NCBI GenBank assembly: GCA_946619805.1
Contig: CAMOMM010000003.1
Span: 1-14,848 of the forward strand
From: an uncultured Bacillota bacterium
GTDB lineage: Bacteria; Bacillota_I; Bacilli_A; Erysipelotrichales; Erysipelotrichaceae
DNA length: 14,848 bases
Direction: 5' to 3'
Positions 1 to 5,916 of this stretch are shown in pieces. Both the position numbers and the translations under genes were made by a program. The notes under the pieces were generated by a model. It had not been told where the DNA came from. It did no database searches and saw nothing but the letters and a program-made list of their open reading frames with translations. Within the stretch, counting starts at the first letter, position 1; every line of letters starts with the position of its first letter.

Positions 1-1727
1 ATGCTATTATTCACGTCACACGCCGGCATGTTTGCCTCTATAGAATTCAGTCTCCTTTTTCCTTTGTCAATATCAATTAAAATTTCAAGGTATGTCAACT
101 CAAAGCCGCTTTTTGCTAACTGCTTAAGATAGTTTTCATCTATGTCTATGTAGATGGTATTATATTCACTCATTGATACCAGTCCTGTTTTGGACCCCGG
201 TATCTTTTTTATATGCTTGATCAGAGTGTAGTTGACCGGTATGGAACTTGATTCCCTGGCACGTGAATAGTAGGCAGCCAGCTGGGCGCACAGTCGTATC
301 TCTTCTTCAGTTGGATGGGAAGTGGTTATTACCACATGGGCGCCGTGAAGATCCTTGACATGGAACCAGGTATCCACACGTCCGGCTTTCTTAAAGGTGA
401 TATAGTCATTCTGAATGTTGTTCTTGCCGACGTAGATGAATTTCTCATTGAAAGGAATCTTAAGGAACTTCGGCTCTTCCTGTTTCTTCTTTGGAGCTCT
501 GGTTTTCTTCCGTTTCAGATAGCCGTTTCTTTCCAGCTCCTGACGGATCTCCCGGGCTGTCAGGAAGTCAGCCTGCTGCAGCTGCTGATCAAGCAGATTG
601 AAATAGCTGAGGTTTTCTTCAGCCTGCAGGAGCTGTTCTTCAATGTACTTCTGTCCGGTTGATCCCTTGCGGTATTTCTGGAAGCACTTGCGGGCATTGC
701 CCTTGACGTCAAGACGCGGATCCAGAGGAATGGTAAGCTCTTCACCGTCATAACCGGTCAGTGTTACTTTGGCCATTCCCTTGGTTACCTTATCCATGTT
801 GCCATACAGTGCTTCACCATATCTTCTCCAGATGTCACAGTTAAGGGCATCTTCCAGGGAGGCATTAAGCCTCTGGATCTTGGTTTCGCATTTTTTTATT
901 TCACGGCGGGTGAACTTGAAGAGGTCACCGGTCTGCTGACGGATCCTTTCACGTTCCTCACGGACGAAATAGATCTCATCGAGACCCTGACAGATCGGAT
1001 AGCTGACATACGGGAGACCAAGATGAGTCAGAGGTATGCAATGGAACATGTCGTTGGCACTGACGTAGACTTTGTCTGATTCATCGATCTGTTTCAGTAT
1101 TTCACTGTAACTGTGACCGTGATTGAGACGGTAGCGGACTTCATCGGAAAGCAGAGGGGAGAAACCTATCAGCTTTTCAAAGAGGTTGTCGCTGTCGGAT
1201 ACATGATCAATGCTGAAAGGATCGATCTTGTCCGGCTGACTTTCGGTAACCTTGAACCGGGCACCGGGATGAATAGTCCTCTTGGTGTTTTCAAACGGCG
1301 GTATGCGCTTGAGGGCATCGATGATTCGTCCTTCTGAAACCAGGATCAGGTTGGCATACTTGCCCATTAATTCAACATAAACGTCAATTATGATGCGGTC
1401 CCCGATCTCATTGCGGTTGGCAACGGATATGACCAGATAGCGGTCCAGACCGGCCTGTTCAATGGAGGTTATGGTGCCGCCTTCCAGATACTTGCGCATC
1501 AGCATGATGAAGTTGGAAGGATTGTTTCTGGTCGGGTATTCTCTTTCCGTCAGGTGAATGCGGTTATAGCTGGAATGGCAGGAAACCATCAGCTGGAACT
1601 TTTTCTGCTGATACAGAATAAAGAGGATCTCCGTGTCGGAAATCTGGTAGATCTTGTTGATGTGTGAGCCGTTTACGCTCTGCAGCTGCTTTACGATCTG
1701 CCTCAGAAAAATGCCGTCAAATGCCAT
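1..1727 (-). CDS. rqcH: RqcH / FbpA-family NFACT protein (ribosome quality control), partial at C-terminus
   Basis: Reading the minus strand from ATG at 1727 gives 575 codons without a stop, and the frame runs off the left edge. The protein starts MAFDGIFLRQIV, the usual NFACT-N opening. It has GLDR at residues 93-96, matching the Asp-Arg pair that in B. subtilis RqcH is needed for tRNA binding. A helix-hairpin-helix region lies around 170-230 and a long charged coiled-coil region around 275-415. The NFACT-R domain is about 425-535, with YVGKNN (432-437) and WFHVKDLHGAHVV (454-466). RqcH binds obstructed 50S subunits carrying peptidyl-tRNA and adds C-terminal Ala tails to stalled nascent chains; older annotations call the family fibronectin-binding protein. 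The start has a GAGG ribosome site at 1733-1736, five bases upstream. The gene is divergent from gmk. Residues from about 536 onward form a tail that does not look like the usual family end. Identification is secure; the exact C-terminus lies outside the window. Confidence 0.
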   Translation of the reverse strand, partial: MAFDGIFLRQIVKQLQSVNGSHINKIYQISDTEILFILYQQKKFQLMVSCHSSYNRIHLTEREYPTRNNPSNFIMLMRKYLEGGTITSIEQAGLDRYLVISVANRNEIGDRIIIDVYVELMGKYANLILVSEGRIIDALKRIPPFENTKRTIHPGARFKVTESQPDKIDPFSIDHVSDSDNLFEKLIGFSPLLSDEVRYRLNHGHSYSEILKQIDESDKVYVSANDMFHCIPLTHLGLPYVSYPICQGLDEIYFVREERERIRQQTGDLFKFTRREIKKCETKIQRLNASLEDALNCDIWRRYGEALYGNMDKVTKGMAKVTLTGYDGEELTIPLDPRLDVKGNARKCFQKYRKGSTGQKYIEEQLLQAEENLSYFNLLDQQLQQADFLTAREIRQELERNGYLKRKKTRAPKKKQEEPKFLKIPFNEKFIYVGKNNIQNDYITFKKAGRVDTWFHVKDLHGAHVVITTSHPTEEEIRLCAQLAAYYSRARESSSIPVNYTLIKHIKKIPGSKTGLVSMSEYNTIYIDIDENYLKQLAKSGFELTYLEILIDIDKGKRRLNSIEANMPACDVNNS

Positions 1728-1811
1728 AATTACCTCGCAATTATTTTACCATATAATATCATTGACCTCTATTTAAAACTGGTGTTAAATTATAGGCAAG
1801 AGGTAGTGATG
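1728..1811. promoter_or_regulatory. Divergent rqcH / gmk promoter region
   Basis: This 84-base AT-rich gap separates two divergent starts. For gmk (plus strand) I see TTGACC at 1762-1767, then 18 bases, then TAAATT at 1786-1791 with a TG one base upstream (1783-1784), an extended -10. This would start RNA near 1798, just before the AAGAGGT ribosome site (1798-1804). For rqcH (minus strand) there is TGG-TAAAAT, with the hexamer at 1748-1743 and no convincing -35; it would start RNA near 1736. A TATAAT at 1752-1757 on the plus strand is also present but has no good -35. The calls come from consensus matching only. Confidence 0.
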
Positions 1812-2381
1812 ATGAGTAAAAGAGGCTTATTGATCGTAATATCAGGACCTTCCGGTGTCGGTAAGGGAACAGTAAGAGCCGAATTCATGAAGAATGAGGA
1901 TCTTAACATCGCATATTCCATTTCCATGACCTCACGTCAGAAAAGACCGGGTGAACAGGAAGGCGTCGACTATTTCTATGTAACCAGAGAAGAGTTTGAG
2001 AAAGCCATTGAAGAGGGCAAGCTGCTGGAATGGACCGAATTTGTCGGCAACTACTATGGAACACCTCTGGAATATGTGAATAAACTCAGAGATGAAGGTA
2101 AAAATGTGGTTCTGGAAATTGAAGTTGAAGGAGCCATGAACGTCAAGAACAAGTGTCCTGATGCCATCATGATCTTCATCACTCCGCCTAGCATGGAAGA
2201 ACTGGAAAGAAGGATCAGAGGCCGCCGTACGGAAGCTGAGGAGATCGTTCAGCAGAGACTGGCCAAGGCTGAAAGGGAAATGACATATGTCGGACAGTAC
2301 AAGTATGTCATCTGCAATGAGGATGTTTCCCTGGCTGCGGAACTGATAACTGTAATAATAAGAAGAAACATGGAGAAATAA
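1812..2381 (+). CDS. gmk: Guanylate kinase
   Basis: Guanylate kinase phosphorylates GMP (and dGMP) to GDP with ATP in the cytosol, an essential step of guanine nucleotide supply. The P-loop GPSGVGKGT lies at residues 12-20 with Lys18. The GMP-binding signature follows: MTSRQKRPGEQEGVDYFYV around 39-57, with further family residues in EWTEFVGNYYGTP near 71-83. The length of 189 residues is near the usual 190-210. The frame is open from a GTG at 1782, but the ATG at 1812 (or the adjacent one at 1809) is better: it follows the AAGAGGT ribosome site at 1798-1804 by about eight bases and gives the typical start MSKRGLLIVISGPSG. In many Firmicutes gmk is followed by rpoZ and coaBC; here a terminator and the zinc module follow instead. 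Identification is very secure; the exact start is uncertain by one codon. Confidence 0.
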   Translation: MSKRGLLIVISGPSGVGKGTVRAEFMKNEDLNIAYSISMTSRQKRPGEQEGVDYFYVTREEFEKAIEEGKLLEWTEFVGNYYGTPLEYVNKLRDEGKNVVLEIEVEGAMNVKNKCPDAIMIFITPPSMEELERRIRGRRTEAEEIVQQRLAKAEREMTYVGQYKYVICNEDVSLAAELITVIIRRNMEK

Positions 2382-2399
2382 GCGCTGCGGCGCTTTTTT
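2381..2399 (+). terminator. Short hairpin terminator after gmk
   Basis: AGCGC (2381-2385) pairs with GCGCT (2390-2394) around a four-base loop, and the T-run 2394-2399 follows. The stem has only five GC-rich pairs and starts on the last base of the gmk stop codon, so termination is plausible but may be partial. Confidence 0.
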
Positions 2400-2400
2400 A

Positions 2401-2429
2401 TTGACAGTGTTTGTTATAAATAATAAAAT
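2401..2429 (+). promoter_or_regulatory. SigA-type promoter of the zinc operon, with a Fur/Per-like operator inside
   Basis: TTGACA (2401-2406), a 17-base spacer and TAAAAT (2424-2429) form a near-consensus vegetative promoter, the best in the window. RNA would start near 2436, only about 12 bases before the regulator's ATG. Bases 2414-2428, covering the end of the spacer and most of the -10, match 11 of the 14 defined positions of the Per/Fur-type 7-1-7 box TTATAATNATTATAA. A repressor bound there would block RNA polymerase, which suggests autoregulation by the next gene. The AT-rich composition makes the operator call tentative. Confidence 0.
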
Positions 2430-2447
2430 GGAAACGGTTTTCAAATT

Positions 2448-2876
2448 ATGAACAGTAAAACGGAATACAGAACATTACAGAAGGACAAGATCCTGGAAAC
2501 ATTAAAACAGCAGGAAGGACAGCATCTTACTGCCATGGATATCTATCAGGTACTGAAAAGCCGGAACGTAAAAGTCGGTCTGACGACTGTCTACCGTCAT
2601 CTGGAAAGACTTGTGGCTGATGGTCAGGTAGTAAAGACCATTGTGGATGAGAATACTCCTGCCTGTTTTGAGTACTGCGATGACCGGGAACACCATCATC
2701 ACCATGAAAGCTGTTATCACTGCAAGTGTATAAGATGCGGCAGACTGGTGCACATTCACTGTGATGATGTCAGTAAGCTGGAACAGCATATCAGGGAAGA
2801 ACACGGTTTCTATGTTGACCCTCACCGCACGGTTTTCTTTGGCTTATGTGAAGACTGCAGGAGGGAAACGGCATGA
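2448..2876 (+). CDS. zur: Fur-family metal-responsive repressor, probably Zur
   Basis: This 142-residue protein has the Fur layout. A winged-helix DNA-binding domain covers about 8-75, with the recognition-helix signature GLTTVYRHLERL at 44-55. A metal-binding dimerisation domain follows. The structural zinc site is formed by CIRC (94-97) and CEDC (134-137). Other likely ligands are H102, H104, C105, H114, H119 and H126. Between the domains is an unusual segment with five consecutive histidines (82-86) and C89/C92; nine cysteines in all is many for a Fur protein. The gene heads an operon with a zinc-type ABC importer, so zinc sensing (Zur) is more likely than iron or peroxide sensing, but specificity cannot be read from sequence. 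The start has no clear ribosome site and the predicted leader is about 12 bases; the reading frame and family N-terminus support ATG 2448. Its stop overlaps the next start as ATGA. Confidence 0.
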   Translation: MNSKTEYRTLQKDKILETLKQQEGQHLTAMDIYQVLKSRNVKVGLTTVYRHLERLVADGQVVKTIVDENTPACFEYCDDREHHHHHESCYHCKCIRCGRLVHIHCDDVSKLEQHIREEHGFYVDPHRTVFFGLCEDCRRETA

Positions 2877-3805
2877 AGCGTTTACTGATTATTATAATGG
2901 CGGTAATGCTGATGTTAACGGGATGCAGCCGCCAAGCGGAAGATGATGGAAAGATAAGTATCGTTACGACCATATTTCCGCTGTATGACTGGGTCAGGGA
3001 ACTGACGGAGGGCATTGAGGGAATAGAGATCACGCTGCTGCAGCAAAGCGGAACGGATCTGCACAATTATCAGCCGAGTGTAGCTGATATGGTCAAGGTG
3101 TCACAGTGTGATGTTTTCATTTATGTGGGCGGTGAATCTGACCACTGGGTGGAGGATGCCCTGAAAAATGCGGTTAATTCCGACATGAAGACAGTAAACC
3201 TGATGGATGTCCTGGCTGACAGGCTCTTTGTGGAAGAAGAGAAGGAGGGCATGGAAAAGGAAGACGATCAGGAAGAAGCAGAATATGACGAACATATCTG
3301 GCTGTCTTTGAGAACTGCCCGGGAATGTGTCCGTGAGATCGGAAGAGTCATCAGTGAACAGACCGGTGACAGCGGCGATATATACAAAAAGACAACGGGT
3401 TACATCAGTAAGCTGAACAGACTTGACAGGCAGTATCAGAATCTTGTTGATTCATCAAAGGTGAAAACAGTGCTGTTTGCGGACCGCTTCCCGTTTATCT
3501 ATCTGTTCAGGGACTATGGAATTGATTATTATGCAGCCTTCAGGGGCTGTTCAGCGGAAAGTGAAGCCAGTTTTGAAACCGTAAGTTTCCTGGCTGACAA
3601 GGTCAGTGAGCTGGGACTGGATCACATCATGATCCTGGAAAACGGCAACAGAAAACTGGCCGAAACGATCATAAAGAATTCTTCTGCCGTGGACTGCAGT
3701 ATTGATGAACTGAACTCAATGCAGTCAGCGACATTACGGGATAACGTGAGCTATCTGGAAATAATGGAAAACAATCTGAAAGTATTGGAAAGGGTGCTTA
3801 ACTGA
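2873..3805 (+). CDS. znuA: Zinc/manganese ABC transporter substrate-binding lipoprotein (ZnuA/AdcA-like)
   Basis: This is a cell-surface metal-binding protein that delivers Zn(II) (possibly Mn) to the permease encoded downstream. The N-terminus is a lipoprotein signal: MKRLL, a hydrophobic stretch and the lipobox LTGC with Cys18. The cluster A-I fold is recognisable from VTTIFPLYDWVREL (31-44), DLHNYQPS with putative ligand H64, DEHIWLS with H141, and ADRFPF with D204 where many ZnuA proteins have a His. A GCSAESEASFETV segment (225-237) is also present. The loop before H141, His-rich in many homologues, is instead acidic (about 120-140). The length of 310 residues is normal. A strong AGGAGGG ribosome site at 2859-2865 precedes the ATG, which overlaps the regulator's stop by ATGA; its own stop overlaps znuC by TGATG, so translational coupling is likely. 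Metal specificity is inferred from context. Confidence 0.
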   Translation: MKRLLIIIMAVMLMLTGCSRQAEDDGKISIVTTIFPLYDWVRELTEGIEGIEITLLQQSGTDLHNYQPSVADMVKVSQCDVFIYVGGESDHWVEDALKNAVNSDMKTVNLMDVLADRLFVEEEKEGMEKEDDQEEAEYDEHIWLSLRTARECVREIGRVISEQTGDSGDIYKKTTGYISKLNRLDRQYQNLVDSSKVKTVLFADRFPFIYLFRDYGIDYYAAFRGCSAESEASFETVSFLADKVSELGLDHIMILENGNRKLAETIIKNSSAVDCSIDELNSMQSATLRDNVSYLEIMENNLKVLERVLN

Positions 3806-4491
3806 TGCGGTTGATAACATGCAGAAACATTTCAGCGGGATATGAAGACGGAGACGTTATCAAAGGTCTCAGTTTTGAAGTGCAGCCGGGTGACTATCTG
3901 TGTGTTGTCGGGGAAAACGGTTCCGGCAAGACAACTCTGATGAAGGCCTTACTGGGACTGATCAGAGTATCAAAAGGGGAAATCGTGTACGGTGACGGCC
4001 TTAACCGTCGGGAAATAGGCTATCTGCCGCAGCAGTCCAATATTCAGAAGGACTTTCCGGCAACAGTCAGGGAAGTAGTGCTTTCCGGCTGTCTGAATAA
4101 ACTGGGAAGAAGGTTTTTCTATGGGCCGAAGGAAAAAGCTATTGCCGAAGAAAACATGAAGAGAATGAATATCTTCCATCTGGCTGATCACAGCTACCGT
4201 GAACTCTCAGGCGGTCAGCAGCAGAGAGTACTGCTGGCGCGTGCCCTGTGTGCCACCAGCAAGCTGCTGGTTCTTGATGAACCGGTTACCGGACTGGACT
4301 CGGCAACAGCTGAGGAGATGTATCAGCTTATTGACAGACTCAATAAAGAGGGGATAACGATCATAATGATCTCCCATGATCTGACAGAAGTATATCATCA
4401 TGCCGGTAAGATCCTGGCATTTGACAGAAACGTATTCTTTGGAACTGTTGAAGACTATGTTCAGGGAAAGCGGGTGATGTCGCATGATTAA
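3805..4491 (+). CDS. znuC: Zinc ABC transporter ATP-binding protein
   Basis: This cytosolic ATPase powers zinc import. All ABC motifs are intact: Walker A GENGSGKTT (36-44), Q-loop Gln76 in YLPQQSN, signature LSGGQQQR (134-141), Walker B LLVLDEP (154-160) with Glu159, the D-loop at GLDS (163-166), and switch His191 in MISHD. The length of 228 residues is usual for ZnuC/AdcC/MntB-type ATPases. The start overlaps the znuA stop (TGATG), and GAAAGGG at 3788-3794 serves as ribosome site. The 3' end overlaps the permease gene by eight bases. Family assignment is certain; zinc rather than manganese is inferred from the Fur-family gene and lipoprotein beside it. Confidence 0.
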   Translation: MRLITCRNISAGYEDGDVIKGLSFEVQPGDYLCVVGENGSGKTTLMKALLGLIRVSKGEIVYGDGLNRREIGYLPQQSNIQKDFPATVREVVLSGCLNKLGRRFFYGPKEKAIAEENMKRMNIFHLADHSYRELSGGQQQRVLLARALCATSKLLVLDEPVTGLDSATAEEMYQLIDRLNKEGITIIMISHDLTEVYHHAGKILAFDRNVFFGTVEDYVQGKRVMSHD

Positions 4492-5323
4492 CATGCTTAT
4501 CACCTATCTGCAGTTCCCGTTTGTCCGCTATGCCCTGATTGCCGGAGTATTGATCGCCCTGTGTTCATCACTGTTAGGTGTAACACTGGTATTGAAAAGA
4601 TATTCCTATATCGGTGACGGGCTTTCCCATGTGGCTTTTGGTGCCATGGCGATAGCTTCTGTTCTGAAAATGACTGACAACAGGATGATCATCGTATTGC
4701 CGGTAACCGTATTAACGGCTATCTGGCTGCTGAAGCAGGGCAATAATGTCCGCATCAACGGCGATGCCCGTATAGCGATGATATCAGTGGGAGCCCTGGC
4801 TTTCGGATATCTGTTAATGAACCTGTTCAGTACCTCTGCCAATGTATCATCCGATGTATGTACAACATTGTTTGGAGCAACCAGCATTCTGACTCTGACT
4901 AAGGGTGAAGTGTGGCTGTGCGTGATACTTTCCATCATTGTAGTGGCGATGTTTATACTGTTGTACAACAGGCTGTTTGCCATGACCTTTGATGAGAACT
5001 TTGCCAGGGCTACCGGTGTGGCAGCTGACAGATACAGCCTGCTGATCGCCGTCATTACGGCGGTGATAATTGTTCTGGGCATGAATCTGGTAGGATCATT
5101 ACTGGTCAGTGCCCTGGTCATCTTCCCGGCGATTTCCGCCATGCAGGTATATAAGAGCTTCAGGGAAGTGACCATAGCCAGTGCGGTAATTGCAGTCTTA
5201 AGTGCCATTATCGGCATGATCGTGGCTATTTTAAAGGGAACACCGGTAGGCTCTACGATCGTAGTGGCAGATGTTGCGGTATTTGTTATAATGAGTATTA
5301 TCCAGAGATCAAAGAGGAAATAG
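4484..5323 (+). CDS. znuB: Zinc ABC transporter permease
   Basis: This is a polytopic membrane protein of the ABC-3 family, the translocation channel for the metal delivered by the upstream lipoprotein. It has about eight hydrophobic segments, for example around 14-37, 48-62, 68-84, 96-116, 142-161, 184-220, 228-250 and 255-272. Family motifs include GDGLSHVAFG (44-53) and FDENFARATGV (169-179). Its 279 residues are a normal length. ATG 4484 overlaps the end of znuC by eight bases; a second in-frame ATG at 4493 would remove three residues and the overlap. One base separates its stop region from the next lipoprotein gene. Identification as a metal ABC permease is secure; substrate is inferred from neighbours. 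Confidence 0.
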   Translation: MINMLITYLQFPFVRYALIAGVLIALCSSLLGVTLVLKRYSYIGDGLSHVAFGAMAIASVLKMTDNRMIIVLPVTVLTAIWLLKQGNNVRINGDARIAMISVGALAFGYLLMNLFSTSANVSSDVCTTLFGATSILTLTKGEVWLCVILSIIVVAMFILLYNRLFAMTFDENFARATGVAADRYSLLIAVITAVIIVLGMNLVGSLLVSALVIFPAISAMQVYKSFREVTIASAVIAVLSAIIGMIVAILKGTPVGSTIVVADVAVFVIMSIIQRSKRK

Positions 5324-5324
5324 A

Positions 5325-5861
5325 ATGAAAAAATTTTGGCTGGTCATCATGGCAGTCTGCATTTCGCTGATATGTATCGGATGCAGTAAGGAAGTTCAGA
5401 GTGAGCCGGAGAAAAATGATAATCCGCTGGTGATTGTTTCTGACGGGAAAAAGAAGAATGAACCGGAAAAGAAAGATGATCCTTTCGCTGCAGAGGCAGA
5501 CATTGATATCAGCACTGCCAGCGGTACGATTGTCTACAGTACCGTCTATGACATGATGTGGAATCCGGAAAACTATGTTGGCAAGATCGTCCGCATTACC
5601 GGTTATTTTGCTCTGGGTGAGGATCAGAACGGGCGTCAGCTTTTCGGCTGCATCGTTCCTGATGCCACGGCGTGCTGTTCACAGGGCATCGAATTTGTCC
5701 TGAAGAATGACCGGAAATATCCTGATGATTATCCCAAGCTTGGTCAGTGGATGATCCTGCAGGGAGAATTCACCTATTATGATCAGGATAACATCATCAG
5801 AAATCTCGCTCTGATCAACGCTGACATGAAACCAGCTGATAAGCAGGGCTATGTTAATTAG
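5325..5861 (+). CDS. Zinc-operon lipoprotein with Cys-rich OB-like domain, function unknown
   Basis: The N-terminus MKKFWLVIMAVCISL followed by lipobox ICIGC (Cys20) marks a lipoprotein anchored outside the membrane. A hydrophilic Lys/Glu/Asp-rich linker spans about 21-60. The rest is a compact beta-rich domain: YDMMWNPENYVGKIVRITG (75-93), then C109, DATACCSQG (113-121, Cys117 and Cys118), and a second GxxxxLQGEF strand near 140-149. The paired phrases about V-G-K-x-V-R-I-T-G and W-M-I-L-Q-G-E suggest an OB-type barrel. The order of a beta barrel plus a Cys-Cys/Asp-Ala patch recalls the C-terminal domain of the YcgQ/TIGR03943 (DUF1980) proteins, also linked to zinc systems; this resemblance is from memory. 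Position at the end of the importer operon, one base after znuB and with ribosome site AAGAGGA (5312-5318), argues for a role in zinc handling or sensing at the cell surface. The function is not known to me. Confidence 0.
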   Translation: MKKFWLVIMAVCISLICIGCSKEVQSEPEKNDNPLVIVSDGKKKNEPEKKDDPFAAEADIDISTASGTIVYSTVYDMMWNPENYVGKIVRITGYFALGEDQNGRQLFGCIVPDATACCSQGIEFVLKNDRKYPDDYPKLGQWMILQGEFTYYDQDNIIRNLALINADMKPADKQGYVN

Positions 5862-5866
5862 ATTCA

Positions 5867-5899
5867 GAACACCTGGCAGTTTTTTCCGGGTGTTCTTTT
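5867..5899 (+). terminator. Hairpin terminator closing the zinc operon
   Basis: GAACACCTGG (5867-5876) pairs with CCGGGTGTTC (5886-5895), a ten-pair stem with one G-T wobble and a nine-base loop, followed by TTTTA. This is the strongest stem in the window. It lies five bases after the lipoprotein stop and separates the zinc unit from priA. Confidence 0.
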
Positions 5900-5900
5900 A

Positions 5901-5914
5901 TGTTAGAATATAAT
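5901..5914 (+). promoter_or_regulatory. Putative extended -10 promoter of priA, predicting a leaderless transcript
   Basis: TGT-TAGAAT places an extended -10 hexamer at 5904-5909, and a TATAAT overlaps it at 5909-5914. No convincing -35 is visible; that position falls in the upstream terminator. From the first hexamer RNA would begin at about 5916-5917, on the priA ATG itself. From the second it would begin inside the gene. No Shine-Dalgarno sequence precedes the start codon. Confidence 0.
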
Positions 5915-5916
5915 AT

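Noticed and set aside
315..662. Plus-strand open frame of 115 codons
   Set aside because: It lies antisense to the NFACT-R and coiled-coil part of rqcH, has no ribosome site and shows no domain; rqcH on the minus strand explains the region.
1752..1757. TATAAT as the main gmk promoter
   Set aside because: No -35 at proper spacing; the TTGACC / TG-TAAATT pair downstream fits better and lies close to the ribosome site.
1932..2444. Minus-strand open frame of 170 codons
   Set aside because: It is antisense to gmk, whose motifs are complete, and it would read through the gmk terminator in the wrong direction.
2428..2451. Seven-codon upstream frame whose TGA overlaps the zur start
   Set aside because: Its ATG lies within and just after the -10 hexamer, upstream of the predicted RNA start, so it would not be transcribed from that promoter.
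2691..2707. Five consecutive histidine codons resembling an engineered His tag
   Set aside because: The codons mix CAC and CAT, lie inside a natural Fur domain and are followed by conserved zinc cysteines; this is native sequence.
4606..5217. Minus-strand open frame of 203 codons
   Set aside because: It mirrors the permease gene, whose membrane segments and family motifs are unmistakable; long antisense frames are common opposite hydrophobic genes.
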